Shown here: positions 19,200 to 28,727 of the stretch, piece after piece | Position numbering within the stretch: the stretch's first letter is position 1 | How the letters are laid out: every line of letters begins with the position of its first letter | NCBI GenBank assembly: GCA_016199745.1 | Contig: JACQFZ010000056.1 | Coordinates: forward strand, 115,081 to 179,080 | Direction of reading: 5' to 3' | DNA length: 64,000 bases | Source of the DNA: Gammaproteobacteria bacterium | GTDB lineage: Bacteria > Pseudomonadota > Gammaproteobacteria > Acidiferrobacterales > Sulfurifustaceae | Made by a program: the position numbers and the translations under genes | The notes under the pieces: model-generated | Told to the model about the DNA's origin: nothing | Databases searched by the model: none | What the model saw: only the letters and a program-made list of their open reading frames with translations

Positions 19200-20789
19200 T
19201 CATGTTCGTCGTGGTGACGAATCGATGCCGTTGGGGATATAGGGGATCACCGCCAACGGCGGTGCCTTTAGCAGTCCAACGACATTGCGTACACCGCGAA
19301 TGGTCCGATCCATATATTCGGCAATGCTCGCGTAACCGACGCCGAACCCGATTCCCAGTACTAATCCGAGCAATAAAAATGCGCGCCGGTTCGGGCTATG
19401 CGGCGCCGTTGGCATTTCAGGCGGCTCCAATATCGAATAACGTTCGCCGCGCTGGCCTTTTTCCAGCTCGAGCGCCAACTCTGCACCCATCAAGCTCTGT
19501 TTGATCTCACGATATTTCTTGGTAGCGCTCTCGTAGTCGCGCTGCAATACCAAGCCTTCCTGCTCGACCCGCGGCGTCTGCTCGACGCGGGCCTCGTAAT
19601 CGCCAATTTTTTCGCGGGCGCGCACTTGCTGTTCGCGCATCGCCTTGATGCTCATATCGATGGAATCGATCTGTGTTTGCATCGTCACGTAAGCCGGGTT
19701 GTCCGGCTTCATGCCAAATCCACCAGTTTGGACGCGGCCTTTCTTCTTTACCTGTGTTTCTAGCGCGGCCACGGACTTTTTGAGCTTAACGACGTCCGGA
19801 TGATCGTCAGCGTATTTTTCGCGCGCAACCGCCAGCTCGGCCTTGGCCTTTTTATATTCATCTTGAGCAGCAGCGCCGGTATCACTTATACCCATTTGCT
19901 TCTGCATAGCTTCGTATTCCCGGCGCGCACGAATGACGTCGGGATGATCTGGTGAATAGCTGGATGCCGCCGCTAAGTAGGTTGCCTGCAACTCGCGCAG
20001 CCGCCCGCCTGGACTAGTGCCGGTATTCGGCTCGACCAGGGCAAGTTGCGATTGCAGCTGTAACCGGCGTTCTTCCTGGTTCTGAATTTGATGATCGGCC
20101 TCTTCCAACTCACGCTGATTTCGTTCCAGCATCTGCATATTGAGGTTCATCTGCTCTGGCAAACGACCGCGGTTTTTCTCCTTGTACTCGGCAAGTTTGG
20201 CTTCCAGCTCATCGATGTGCTGCCGCAACCGCTTCTCTTCTTCACCAAGGAATGCAGAGGTGTGCGATGCCTTATCGGTTCGCACCTTACGATTTTCTTC
20301 GATAAATAATGTAGCCAGCTCCGCTGCGACCTTTTGCGCTGTTTCCGGGCTCGATGCATCGTAAGACACGTTCAACGCGACCGTCGCCATACCAGACGCA
20401 CCGCTCTTCGGATCGGTAACGTTAGCGCTAACGGCCTCGATCTCGACGTTGTTGCGCATCTCATCGCCCATCGCATGACGCTTAGGACCTTCGCGTTCGC
20501 CCGCATACAGCCCAAGCTTATCGGCGATCTTCGCCATGTTTTCCGGCGTTAGCACCCGCGTTTCAATCACGTTGATACGTTGATTGACGTAACCGCTAAC
20601 GGTCGACGGTACCAGATCAACCGGTACCTCTTGTTCAATCAACAATTTTGCAGTCGCCTGGTACGTGGTCGGAATGACGACAGCAAGTAAAACCGCCAGC
20701 CCAAACACCGTGCCGGCAACACGGAACATTTGTTTACGGCGACGACGCAAAACAACAAGGTAATCGTTAAGATGGGTAACGGGTTCCAT
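19200..20789 (-). CDS. Polysaccharide chain-length determinant (Wzz/EpsF-like, PEP-CTERM locus type)
   Basis: 529 aa. One membrane segment near 22-42, a long periplasmic domain rich in coiled coil (residues 170-300 and 330-420), and a second membrane segment near 475-495 (FLLLGLVLGIGFGVGYASI). The Wzz domain opens at QATAKLLIEQEVPVDLVP. The C-terminal tail is short, with the kinase supplied separately. It sets polymer length and links the kinase to export. Confidence 0.9.
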   Translation of the reverse strand: MEPVTHLNDYLVVLRRRRKQMFRVAGTVFGLAVLLAVVIPTTYQATAKLLIEQEVPVDLVPSTVSGYVNQRINVIETRVLTPENMAKIADKLGLYAGEREGPKRHAMGDEMRNNVEIEAVSANVTDPKSGASGMATVALNVSYDASSPETAQKVAAELATLFIEENRKVRTDKASHTSAFLGEEEKRLRQHIDELEAKLAEYKEKNRGRLPEQMNLNMQMLERNQRELEEADHQIQNQEERRLQLQSQLALVEPNTGTSPGGRLRELQATYLAAASSYSPDHPDVIRARREYEAMQKQMGISDTGAAAQDEYKKAKAELAVAREKYADDHPDVVKLKKSVAALETQVKKKGRVQTGGFGMKPDNPAYVTMQTQIDSIDMSIKAMREQQVRAREKIGDYEARVEQTPRVEQEGLVLQRDYESATKKYREIKQSLMGAELALELEKGQRGERYSILEPPEMPTAPHSPNRRAFLLLGLVLGIGFGVGYASIAEYMDRTIRGVRNVVGLLKAPPLAVIPYIPNGIDSSPRRT

Positions 20790-20801
20790 AAATACGCTCG
20801 A

Positions 20802-21992
20802 CTATAGGCTGTAGCTCAAACCCAAAAATATCGAATGGCTATCGGCAGAATCGGAATCGACGGCATATTTTTGCCAACGGACACGATAGCTACCGATAAC
20901 CGATAAATTTTCTAGCCATTGCCAGCGCAACTGCGGAGAAATTTCGTAGTAGCGCCGATCCACCGTTGGATCTGTACCTTCGATGACTTGGTTCTTCAGG
21001 AGTTGCGCGTCGAGGACAAATTCAACGGTTTCCGAGGTCTTTTGCGTCCAATAAACGCGCACTTGGTCGGCGCGCACAACGCGACCGACGCCGCTCGGTG
21101 CGATATCGCGACTAATGACGCCTTCCAGCGACGAAATATCGGAATGCTGCTTTAGTCCGATGCTCAGTACTGTTCCGGTCGATGTATCGTCGGTTGTCGA
21201 ATTGGTCGTGCGACTGGCACCGGCCGAGACCGAACCACTTAAATTTTCAGAGAAATTGCGGGTTGCACCGAGCAACAATCGATTCGTCTTCGATTCCGCA
21301 TCGTTATCGGATTCATAACGCGAAGTGTTGACGGTTACGTTGAGCTCATCACGCTGCGATACTTTCCAGCCGTACGTTACACCGAACAATTGCTCGGTGT
21401 AATCGATCAAATCGGTATTCTCGGCGCTACTAAAATCGGCGCCGGTCCAGCGATAGTTAAAATTAACCGAGCTGCGCTCGCTAGCGAGCCAGTTCCAAGT
21501 TGGATTGAATACTCGATAATTTCGCTTTACTCGCGTATCGGTCGACAAACCCACGTCGACATCGTGCACGTCACCGGTACCAGCTGGTTTTGTAATGGTG
21601 GCGAACAACGATTCCCGTCGATACTCGCCATCGAATCCGAGCGTGCCACGTTCGGACGCCTGGTATTCGGAGTCAACTAGTAGACCTTGCTCGCTCTTAT
21701 CGTCGACATCATCGCGGTTGTACTTAGTAAAACTGGCGCTACCGTTGACTTTCGCTTTCGATCGCTCCGTCTTGCGCTCGAGATCCAGGCGCCCGGCGAA
21801 CACGTAACCGGTCGTCGACTCGCTGTCGCCGATGGCCAACCCGATGTTGTCATCGCGAATAGCGCCAACGTCGATACGTGGTTTTGCTGACCAATCCGCT
21901 GCTAATAACGGCGACGGCGCCACGCTCAATACCACTAACGAGCTGAGGCCGCTGGCTAACCTAGACGCTCGTCTCCATTTATTATCGTCCAC
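20802..21992 (-). CDS. Outer-membrane beta-barrel protein of the EPS/PEP-CTERM locus
   Basis: About 396 aa. A signal peptide with hydrophobic core SLVVLSVAPSPLLAAD is cleaved near the AA-D. The remainder is made of alternating amphipathic strands (for example SVNFNYRWTG, GTVLSIGLKQH, LSVIGSYRVRW) ending LGLSYSL, as in a beta-barrel of roughly 16-18 strands. Proteins of this type accompany export lipoproteins in exosortase-type EPS loci and are candidates for the outer-membrane outlet. GTG 21992 with GGGGAG upstream is preferred; the frame opens at GTG 22007. Confidence 0.8.
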   Translation of the reverse strand: MDDNKWRRASRLASGLSSLVVLSVAPSPLLAADWSAKPRIDVGAIRDDNIGLAIGDSESTTGYVFAGRLDLERKTERSKAKVNGSASFTKYNRDDVDDKSEQGLLVDSEYQASERGTLGFDGEYRRESLFATITKPAGTGDVHDVDVGLSTDTRVKRNYRVFNPTWNWLASERSSVNFNYRWTGADFSSAENTDLIDYTEQLFGVTYGWKVSQRDELNVTVNTSRYESDNDAESKTNRLLLGATRNFSENLSGSVSAGASRTTNSTTDDTSTGTVLSIGLKQHSDISSLEGVISRDIAPSGVGRVVRADQVRVYWTQKTSETVEFVLDAQLLKNQVIEGTDPTVDRRYYEISPQLRWQWLENLSVIGSYRVRWQKYAVDSDSADSHSIFLGLSYSL

Positions 21993-22010
21993 CAAGAATC
22001 TCCCCACTTA

Positions 22011-22655
22011 CTACGGCACAATAATGACGTCGCCTGACCGCAGCGTAACGTTTTGTTCGAGGCTATGGCCGCGTTTGACCTCGCTGTAATCGAACGGAAT
22101 GATCGATTCCTTGCCAGCCTGCTTACGCACGATCTTTATGTCGGCTTCTTTCGCGAACGGAGTCAAACCACCCGCTAACGTCAACGCTTGTAATACATCG
22201 ACATATCGACCGATTACGTATTCACCCGGCTTTCCGACCTTGCCGATCACAAATACCTTTAGACCCTTAATCTGCTTAACGGTCACGGTCACAACGGGGT
22301 CGGGCATGTACTTGCGCAAACGCGTTTTGATGTCATTTTCAAGCTGTGGTGAGGTCTTACCAGCGGCTTCAACATTGCCGATCAGCGGAAATGTCAACCA
22401 TCCGTCCGGTTTTACCAGCACTTCGCGCTGCAAATCTTTTTCGTGCCATACGGAAATTTCGAGCAAATCTTCCGGGCCGATCTCGTACCCACCGGAAGTT
22501 TCAACCGTAGTAGCGGCGGACGTCTTTGCCGGCGTCTTAGAATTTTGCGCCTGCGCTTCCATCGGTACCGCGCAACCAACTAGCGACGCTGCCATTACTA
22601 CAGCAAGCGCCACGCCTAGAAGTCGGCGAATGAAGTATGTAGGCATAGTCATCAT
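22011..22655 (-). CDS. Polysaccharide export lipoprotein (OPX/Wza family)
   Basis: 214 aa. The signal peptide ends in the lipobox SLVGC with lipidated Cys28. The polysaccharide export motif follows at GYEIGPEDLLEISVW near 57, with an SLBB-type domain (KVFVIGKVGKPGEY) near 130. It is shorter than Wza (about 380 aa) and lacks the C-terminal membrane helix, as in EPS-locus export proteins that rely on a separate barrel, here the next gene. It is first in the minus-strand run, so the operon promoter should lie in 22656-22804. Confidence 0.9.
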   Translation of the reverse strand: MMTMPTYFIRRLLGVALAVVMAASLVGCAVPMEAQAQNSKTPAKTSAATTVETSGGYEIGPEDLLEISVWHEKDLQREVLVKPDGWLTFPLIGNVEAAGKTSPQLENDIKTRLRKYMPDPVVTVTVKQIKGLKVFVIGKVGKPGEYVIGRYVDVLQALTLAGGLTPFAKEADIKIVRKQAGKESIIPFDYSEVKRGHSLEQNVTLRSGDVIIVP

Positions 22656-22804
22656 TATCTCAATGTCATCGTTGTAAATTTGGCATCCGTGTTGCGATTG
22701 GCCAACGAAGTATCAACGAAGTCGAACATCGATGTCATCTGCAGACAGTGTGGTTATGAAACCACTACATATGTCAGGAAAATTTCCGCACGGGAGAAGC
22801 TACA
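22656..22804. promoter_or_regulatory. Divergent promoter region of the EPS locus with an inverted repeat
   Basis: This 149-base gap separates the export lipoprotein gene (minus) from the phosphoglycosyltransferase gene (plus), so it must carry promoters for both directions. At 22750-22765 there is a perfect GTGGTT/AACCAC inverted repeat with a 4-base spacer that could bind a regulator. No convincing -10/-35 boxes were identified by eye. Confidence 0.45.
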
Positions 22805-24283
22805 ATGCTTCCCGCATCGCCTTGCGCGATGAAAAAAATTTACCACGATCGCAAAACACAAAAGGCATTCGTCATGGGTATCGATAAGCTGATCCGAGTG
22901 GGACAGGGGAAGCTGGCGGCCTTTTCACAATTAATGGACGCCCTGTTCATCGCTTCAGCACTTTGGGTGGTCGTCTGGTCATACGGCTTGGAATGGCGCA
23001 ACGATTACGGTACGGCGATCCTTTGGGCGGTCGGTCTCTTTATCTTCTTCGGCCACTTCTCCGACCTGTATCACTCCTCGCGCGGACTAACGCTGCAACG
23101 CGAATTCGGCCGCTTAATCGTCGGCTGGACCGCGGTGGTAATGACGCTGTTGTTGCTTGCTTATTCGCTGAAGACGTCACATGAGTTTTCACGTCGAGCA
23201 TTCCTAACATGGTTTGCAATCACGCCGCTGATCCTGATTATTTGGCGTGGTTGGATGCGCATTATTCTCGGTGAGCTACGCCAGCGCGGTTTTAATTCAC
23301 GTAACGTTGCTATCATCGGTGCACGCGATCTCGGCGCCTATCTCGCACGCACATTGCTCGATAGCCCGTGGATGGGCATGCGACCGGTCGGCTTCTATGA
23401 CGACCGCCGCCCAGCCGGCACGCGACCGCTGGTGCGTGAGCCGCTCGAAGTCGTCGGCAATCTCGATGCGCTCGTTCGACACGCGCGCGACGGCAAAGTC
23501 GATAGTGTGTATATCACGCTGCCGATGAGCGCCGAAAAGCGCATTAAAACGTTACTGGCCAGGCTGTCCGATACAACCGTCTCCGTTCATCTAATACCGG
23601 ACTTTTTCATTTTTGACCTGCTGCATTCGAGCTGGGGAACGCTTGGCGATATACCGACCGTTAGCATTTCCGACACTCCGTTCTACGGCGTCGACGGATT
23701 GACCAAGCGCGTGGAAGATATCCTGCTCGCCAGCATTATTCTCGTCCTGGTCACGGTCCCGCTCGTCGCGATTGCGATCGGCGTCAAGCTATCGTCGCCC
23801 GGTCCTATTTTTTTCAAGCAACATCGTTACGGTCTGCGCGGCAACCGGATTGAGGTCTGGAAGTTTCGTTCCATGACGGTGTGCGAAAACAACGAAGACA
23901 ATATCGTACAAGCTAAGAAGAACGACGCCCGCGTTACGCCCTTTGGCGCGTTCTTACGGCGTACGTCGCTCGACGAGTTGCCGCAATTGATCAACGTGTT
24001 GCAAGGCACGATGTCGCTGGTCGGACCGCGTCCGCACGCGGTCATGCACAATGAGCAGTATCGCAAGCTGATCGATCGCTATATGTTGCGTCACAAAGTG
24101 AAGCCGGGCATCACCGGCTGGGCGCAGGTGAACGGCTGGCGTGGTGAGACCGATTCGCTAGACAAAATGCAGAAGCGTGTGGAGTATGATCTCGCGTACA
24201 TTCATAACTGGTCGTTGTGGTTGGATGTGAAGATTCTCTTCTTAACGGCGTTTCGGGCGTTCAATGATCCGAATGCGTATTAG
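22805..24283 (+). CDS. Undecaprenyl-phosphate sugar phosphotransferase (WcaJ/EpsB-type initiator)
   Basis: 492 aa. Four N-terminal membrane segments (between about 35 and 155), a CoA-binding-like Rossmann domain (NVAIIGARDLGAYLAR near 165), a fifth membrane segment near 308-330, then the catalytic Bac_transf domain: GPIFFKQHRYGLRG, VWKFRSMTV, RRTSLDELPQLINVL, MSLVGPRPHAV and KPGITGWAQVNGWRGET. It transfers sugar-1-phosphate to undecaprenyl phosphate, starting the repeat unit. ATG 22805 has GGAG upstream; ATG 22874 is an alternative. No other gene in the window has this role. Confidence 0.92.
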   Translation: MLPASPCAMKKIYHDRKTQKAFVMGIDKLIRVGQGKLAAFSQLMDALFIASALWVVVWSYGLEWRNDYGTAILWAVGLFIFFGHFSDLYHSSRGLTLQREFGRLIVGWTAVVMTLLLLAYSLKTSHEFSRRAFLTWFAITPLILIIWRGWMRIILGELRQRGFNSRNVAIIGARDLGAYLARTLLDSPWMGMRPVGFYDDRRPAGTRPLVREPLEVVGNLDALVRHARDGKVDSVYITLPMSAEKRIKTLLARLSDTTVSVHLIPDFFIFDLLHSSWGTLGDIPTVSISDTPFYGVDGLTKRVEDILLASIILVLVTVPLVAIAIGVKLSSPGPIFFKQHRYGLRGNRIEVWKFRSMTVCENNEDNIVQAKKNDARVTPFGAFLRRTSLDELPQLINVLQGTMSLVGPRPHAVMHNEQYRKLIDRYMLRHKVKPGITGWAQVNGWRGETDSLDKMQKRVEYDLAYIHNWSLWLDVKILFLTAFRAFNDPNAY

Positions 24284-24293
24284 TTGTGAATAT

Positions 24294-25119
24294 GAATCGC
24301 CCTCTTACGAGGGCGATGTGGGTCGAGGTAATAAAATGTAATCAGCGGGGTGCTCCGCCCCGCCGCCCAGGGTGACTTTTCTTTGCTGGTGGTCGCTCCT
24401 GCGCATCCTGCGCTCGCGACATTCGTACGTCCCTGTACAGCACCCGAAAAGGAACCAAAAGAAAGCACCCCCCGGGGTGGCGCAACGACTTCCTGTGCTT
24501 CTCACTTTTGGCGACTAACTATGTCTGGCACAGCCCCTCCCTGGGCTGAGCCAGATGCGCGCCTCCTGCGCGCTCGAGACCAAAAGCTCCGATGCTCGGA
24601 ATGCGCCACACGGGGATTAACAGCAACTACCCATTCAACTCACCCCCCACCCTAACCCTCACCCGCTAGGGCGGGGGGGGAATGGATCGGTGGCAGCGGG
24701 TGGAATGCAACTAACGGCCTAGTCGTTTTTGCGTTTGCTTTTCATCCCCTCCCCTGCGCAGCGGGGGAGGGTTAGGGTGGGGCGGTTGTAGTTGCAGTTG
24801 CGGTTGTGGTTGCGGTTAATCCCCCGGTGGCGCATGCCCGAACCTCGCAGGGTTTTGGCATAGGCCCGATGGGGAACCGTCAGGGATGGCGTGTGCGAGA
24901 GCGCTGGCCTAAACCCGAGAAGCGTAGTGGCATGTTGGCGCCACTGGGGGGTACTTTCTTTTGGATACTTTTCGGATGCTGTACAGGGATGTACGAATGT
25001 CGTGAGCGCAGGATGCGCAGGAGCGACCACAAGCAAAAAAAAATATCCCTGGGTGCGGGACGGAGCATCCCGCAATTACATTTATTACTTCGACCCGCAT
25101 CGCCCCAACGGGGCGATTC
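24294..25119. repeat. Large imperfect inverted repeat: two facing copies of an intergenic element
   Basis: No gene is present between 24284 and 25242. Instead 24294-24683 read forward and 25119-24745 read on the other strand are related over most of their length. Shared landmarks in order: a terminal hairpin (ATCGCCC type, 24296-24317 and 25099-25117), GTAATAAA..TGTAAT, GGTGGTCGCTCCTGCGCATC, CATTCGTAC.TCCCTGTACAG, CCAAAAGAAAG.ACCCCCC, ATGCGCCAC..GGGGATTAAC, and a CCCACCCTAACCCTC block with its own G/C-rich palindrome at the inner ends. About 60 bases separate the copies. Open frames here are translations of the repeat, not genes. The terminal hairpin may also end transcription of the upstream gene. 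Confidence 0.85.
24785..24814 (+). repeat. Hexanucleotide GTTGNN microsatellite
   Basis: Five consecutive six-base units of the form GTTGYR lie inside the right copy of the inverted repeat. The left copy has only about one unit at the equivalent place, so the tract has expanded in one copy. Confidence 0.7.
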
Positions 25120-25242
25120 AAACCAAACCCCTTCACTGCAAGGGCAAGAAAATAGATCTTTGGATCACGCGCCGCCATTTCCACTTTTTGCATCGGTCCG
25201 TGTATCATTCCGCCCTCTTATATCTGATCTCGGAGCTCGACG

Positions 25243-25566
25243 ATGACCTACGTGGTCACCGAAAACTGTATTAAGTGCAAATACACCGATTGCGTCGAAG
25301 TCTGCCCCGTCGATTGCTTTCACGAAGGGCCGAATTTTCTGGTAATCGATCCGGATGAGTGCATCGATTGCACGTTGTGTGTGCCCGAATGCCCGGCTAA
25401 CGCGATCTTTGCCGAAGACGACGTACCCGAAGACCAGAAGCAGTTCATTAAATTGAACGCCGAACTGGCCAAGAACTGGCCGGTCATCACCGAGCAAAAA
25501 GATCCGCCGGCGGATGCTGCTGAGTGGGATACCAAGCCGGACAAGCTCAAGCACCTTGAACGCTGA
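25243..25566 (+). CDS. fdxA: 7Fe ferredoxin [3Fe-4S][4Fe-4S]
   Basis: 107 aa, the exact length of FdxA. Cysteines at 9, 12, 17, 21, 25 and 40, 43, 46, 50 reproduce the Azotobacter ferredoxin I pattern: [17 protein letters not shown] and [11 protein letters not shown]. The C-terminal extension after residue 60 and the ending KLKHLER match the family. It is a low-potential cytoplasmic electron carrier. CGGAG lies seven bases before the ATG. It is separated from the EPS locus by the inverted repeat and has its own transcription unit. Confidence 0.96.
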   Translation: MTYVVTENCIKCKYTDCVEVCPVDCFHEGPNFLVIDPDECIDCTLCVPECPANAIFAEDDVPEDQKQFIKLNAELAKNWPVITEQKDPPADAAEWDTKPDKLKHLER

Positions 25567-25627
25567 GCCGACGCTCGCTTTATCCAGCGTCCAAGTCCCG
25601 CGCCGCCGCGCGCGGGCGTTCGGCGGT

Positions 25628-25652
25628 GCGGATGCACGCTAAGTGCATCCGC
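25628..25652 (+). other. Perfect hairpin covering the start codon of the AddB-like gene
   Basis: A 10-bp perfect stem (GCGGATGCAC / GTGCATCCGC) with a 5-base loop. Its right arm begins exactly at the GTG start of the next gene. No T-run follows, so it is a poor terminator for fdxA; in the mRNA it would bury the start codon. Confidence 0.6.
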
Positions 25653-28525
25653 CCAGTCTTTACCTCACCCCTTACGGATCCGATCCGCTAGAAACCCTCG
25701 CCGTCTTGATGCTCGACCAGCATCGGGCGGAGCTTCCTGATTTAAGCCGACATGTGGCGCTGTTTCCGAGCGCCCATTCGATCGCCCGCTTCCGGCGTTT
25801 GCTGCTCGCTGCCGCACAGCGCTACGGCTATGACGGCCTGCTCGCGCCGTGGTGCGGCACGGTCGACACCTGGCTCACACAACAGACGACCGGCGATTAC
25901 ACCCGCATCGACGACACCGAGCGCGAGTTATTACTGCTCGAAGCACTCGAGCCTTATACCGATCTGCGTGCCCGCTTCGGTACCTGGCCGTTAGTCGACG
26001 CGTTATTAGCATTGTTCGATGAATTGAACGCCCATCGCCGTCTGCCGCCGATGAATGCGGAAGAGTTGATAACGCTGCTCGCTTCCGGTTATGGAATCGG
26101 CGACGAACACCCGGCGCCTTTGCGTGCCGAGGCAGAACTGGTCCATACCCTCTGGAACGCTTGGAACGAACATCTGCTGGCAAACCGTTGGCTAGATCGC
26201 GGCCTACAACGACTTGCTGCTTTTGCCAACCCGCCGGGGGAAGCGCCGCATCATATATATATGGTAGGGGTGGCCGAGCTCGCCGAAACCGAGGCGCAGT
26301 GGTTGCGGGCGCTGCTCAAGCAACGGCGGTTGACGTTGGTGCTCCATGGCGCCTGTCGGAGCGACGACTATCAACCGGATATTGCCCTCCTTCGCTGCCT
26401 AACTCGCCTTGAATTGTCATTGCCGGCGGCATCGTCTGAAAGCAGCGACTATTGCCGATTTCTCGACCAAATTTATTTGAATCAAACCGACTTAGCCGCC
26501 CGCGCGCAAAACTTTGCCGCGGAACATCCCCAAAGTCCGGCACTGGGTCGGCTCGGCTACTTCGAGGCCGGCGACTTCGAGCAAGAGGCGCGCGCCGTCG
26601 AATTGGCGATTCGCCGCTGGCACGCGCAGGGAATCAGCGACGTCGGTTTCGTTACGCACGATCGTAAGCTCGCGCGACGCGTGCGCGCATTGCTCGAGCG
26701 CGCCAATTTGGCATTACGCGATACCGCTGGCTGGGCGCTCTCGACCACCAGCGTCGCCACCGCGCTCATACGCTGGATCCAATGTATCGATCAGGATTTC
26801 GCCTATGGCCCGTTACTGGATCTGCTCAAATCACCGTTCGTTACCCTTGGCTTCGAACGTCCGGCGCTCGATCAGCTGATCGCCTGCCTTGAGCGCGACA
26901 TCATTCGCACGCATAACGTCAACGCCGGCCTTGGTCGTTATCGTCAACTGGCGCAAAAAAAGCCTACCGACACGACACCCGCTCTACTGCAATTATTCGA
27001 CCGCCTTGCCGACGCCGCCGCGCCGCTTGCCTTCGCCCGTCGCCATCAGGCGTACTCGCCGTTCAAATACCTCACGGCGTTACGCACCAGCATCGAAACA
27101 CTCGGCTTGAAACAGAAACTCGAGCTCGACGACGCCGGCACCCAAGTGCTGGCCGTGCTCCAACAAAATCCGCGCGCCGGCGTCGGCCAAGGTCCGCGAC
27201 TGACGTGGGCCGAGTTTCAACGCTGGTTACAACGCGAGCTCGAGCGTCGGCGGTTTCGGCCGCCGCTACCGGACGATGGCGTCGAACTGCTCGGCGTCGG
27301 CGAAAGCCGTTGCCGGCAATTTCAAGCGCTGGTGATTGCCGGTTGCAATCGCCAGCACCTACCCGGCACACCGCCGCTGTCGCCGTTCTTTAACGACGGC
27401 GTACGACGGCAACTGGGTTTACCGACGCGACCGGATCAACAACACGCACCGTTATATGATTTCCGTCGATTGCTGGAAGCAGCGCCACGCGTGCTTTTGA
27501 CGCGGCGTCGAGAAGAACGCGGCGAAGCATTGATGCCGAGTCCATGGGTTGAGCGGCTGCTCGCGTTTCAGCGCTTGGCTTACGGTGTATCGCTGGACGA
27601 TGACGAGCTCGCCGCCTTGCTCGCTGCGCCCACGACCCGCTTATATGTCCGCGATGCGCCGCTAGCCGCACCGGCCGAGGCACCGGCACCGTCGCTTGCG
27701 CGTACACGCCTGCCGGCCGTCATTACCGCCAGCGCGCATCAGCGCCTACTCGATTGTCCGTATCAATTTTTCGCGGCCGACGTCCTTGGCCTACGTTCGC
27801 TCGAGGCGGTCAGCGAAGACATCGAAAAATCCGAGTACGGTATGCGCGTGCACCGCATGTTACAGGCGTTTCATACCGGCGCGCCGGGCTTACCGGGCCC
27901 ATGGCGCGGCCCGATCGACGCTGGTAATTGCACACAGGCCGGTACGCTGCTGCGCGACATCGCGCGCGTGGTGCTGGCTTATGACACCGACCGCCGATTG
28001 AGCGCACGCGGCTGGCAACACCGGTGGGATACTTTTATTCCGGTATATCTGGCGTGGCAGGAAGAGCGCGACCGCCATTGGCGTGTCGAAGCCAGCGAAC
28101 AATTACTCGAGCGGCCGCTCACAATAGGCGATCGAACGATTACGTTGCGCGGACGTGCCGATCGCTTGGACCGCGGGCCGCAGGGCCTGGCAATTCTCGA
28201 TTACAAAACCGGTTCGCTGCCCGACGCCGATGCGGTTGCCAGCGGCGAGCACACGCAGCTGCCGTTCTATGCACTGTTATCTGCTCAAGTGGTAACGGAA
28301 ATAAGTTATGTAGGTCTCGGATCCGACGAGATAAACACCAAGCTCAGTCTTGAAGGTGAAAGCATTGCCGCGCTCGCCGCCCAGTGCGAATCGCGCTTGC
28401 GGGAATTGCTAACGGCATTGCAGCAAGGGGCACCGCTGCCGGCGTGGGGCGATAGTCGCGTCTGCGAGTATTGTCGGTTCGAGGGCCTGTGTCGAAAGGA
28501 GATGTGGAATGTCGATGGGAAATAA
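25643..28525 (+). CDS. AddB-like PD-(D/E)XK nuclease subunit (probable DNA repair protein)
   Basis: 960 aa. The C-terminal nuclease motif is GRADRLDR...LAILDYKTG near 830-855. Four cysteines placed as in AddB (one in LLDCPYQFF near 704, three in CEYCRFEGLC near 942-949) could hold an iron-sulphur staple around the nuclease. The N-terminal two thirds resembles the helicase-like AddB/RecC scaffold but no Walker A is visible, so it is inactive as a helicase. Together with the AddA-like gene downstream it would resect double-strand breaks. An in-frame TAA immediately precedes GTG 25643, so this is the earliest start; an ATG at 25709 is also possible. Confidence 0.85.
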   Translation: MHPPSLYLTPYGSDPLETLAVLMLDQHRAELPDLSRHVALFPSAHSIARFRRLLLAAAQRYGYDGLLAPWCGTVDTWLTQQTTGDYTRIDDTERELLLLEALEPYTDLRARFGTWPLVDALLALFDELNAHRRLPPMNAEELITLLASGYGIGDEHPAPLRAEAELVHTLWNAWNEHLLANRWLDRGLQRLAAFANPPGEAPHHIYMVGVAELAETEAQWLRALLKQRRLTLVLHGACRSDDYQPDIALLRCLTRLELSLPAASSESSDYCRFLDQIYLNQTDLAARAQNFAAEHPQSPALGRLGYFEAGDFEQEARAVELAIRRWHAQGISDVGFVTHDRKLARRVRALLERANLALRDTAGWALSTTSVATALIRWIQCIDQDFAYGPLLDLLKSPFVTLGFERPALDQLIACLERDIIRTHNVNAGLGRYRQLAQKKPTDTTPALLQLFDRLADAAAPLAFARRHQAYSPFKYLTALRTSIETLGLKQKLELDDAGTQVLAVLQQNPRAGVGQGPRLTWAEFQRWLQRELERRRFRPPLPDDGVELLGVGESRCRQFQALVIAGCNRQHLPGTPPLSPFFNDGVRRQLGLPTRPDQQHAPLYDFRRLLEAAPRVLLTRRREERGEALMPSPWVERLLAFQRLAYGVSLDDDELAALLAAPTTRLYVRDAPLAAPAEAPAPSLARTRLPAVITASAHQRLLDCPYQFFAADVLGLRSLEAVSEDIEKSEYGMRVHRMLQAFHTGAPGLPGPWRGPIDAGNCTQAGTLLRDIARVVLAYDTDRRLSARGWQHRWDTFIPVYLAWQEERDRHWRVEASEQLLERPLTIGDRTITLRGRADRLDRGPQGLAILDYKTGSLPDADAVASGEHTQLPFYALLSAQVVTEISYVGLGSDEINTKLSLEGESIAALAAQCESRLRELLTALQQGAPLPAWGDSRVCEYCRFEGLCRKEMWNVDGK

Positions 28526-28542
28526 AATGACCGGCAAAGAAG

Positions 28543-28566
28543 AAGGCGGCCTTCCAGCCGCCTTTG
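28543..28566 (+). terminator. Putative terminator after the AddB-like gene
   Basis: An 8-bp perfect stem (AAGGCGGC / GCCGCCTT), 6-base loop, followed by only a short T stretch, 18 bases past the stop. It may attenuate rather than block transcription into the AddA-like gene. Confidence 0.5.
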
Positions 28567-28727
28567 CGATCACTGACCCTTGAGCCGACATCCCTGCCTG
28601 GGGCCTAACGTCCCTGCCGCACCCAGCCTTGGCTGCCAAATCACTTCCGTGTTGGCTTCCCTTGCCATAGAAAAACTATATGGCGCGCCGGTGGAAAAGC
28701 AAGACAGACTTCCCAAACTTGCCATTA

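Noticed and set aside
24350..25274. Several overlapping open frames on both strands in the inverted repeat
   Set aside because: They translate the two repeat copies, show the same low-complexity Ala/Pro/Arg peptides in both arms and have no ribosome sites.
25628..25652. Hairpin as an fdxA terminator
   Set aside because: No T-run follows and the arm coincides with the next start codon, so a terminator call is not favoured.
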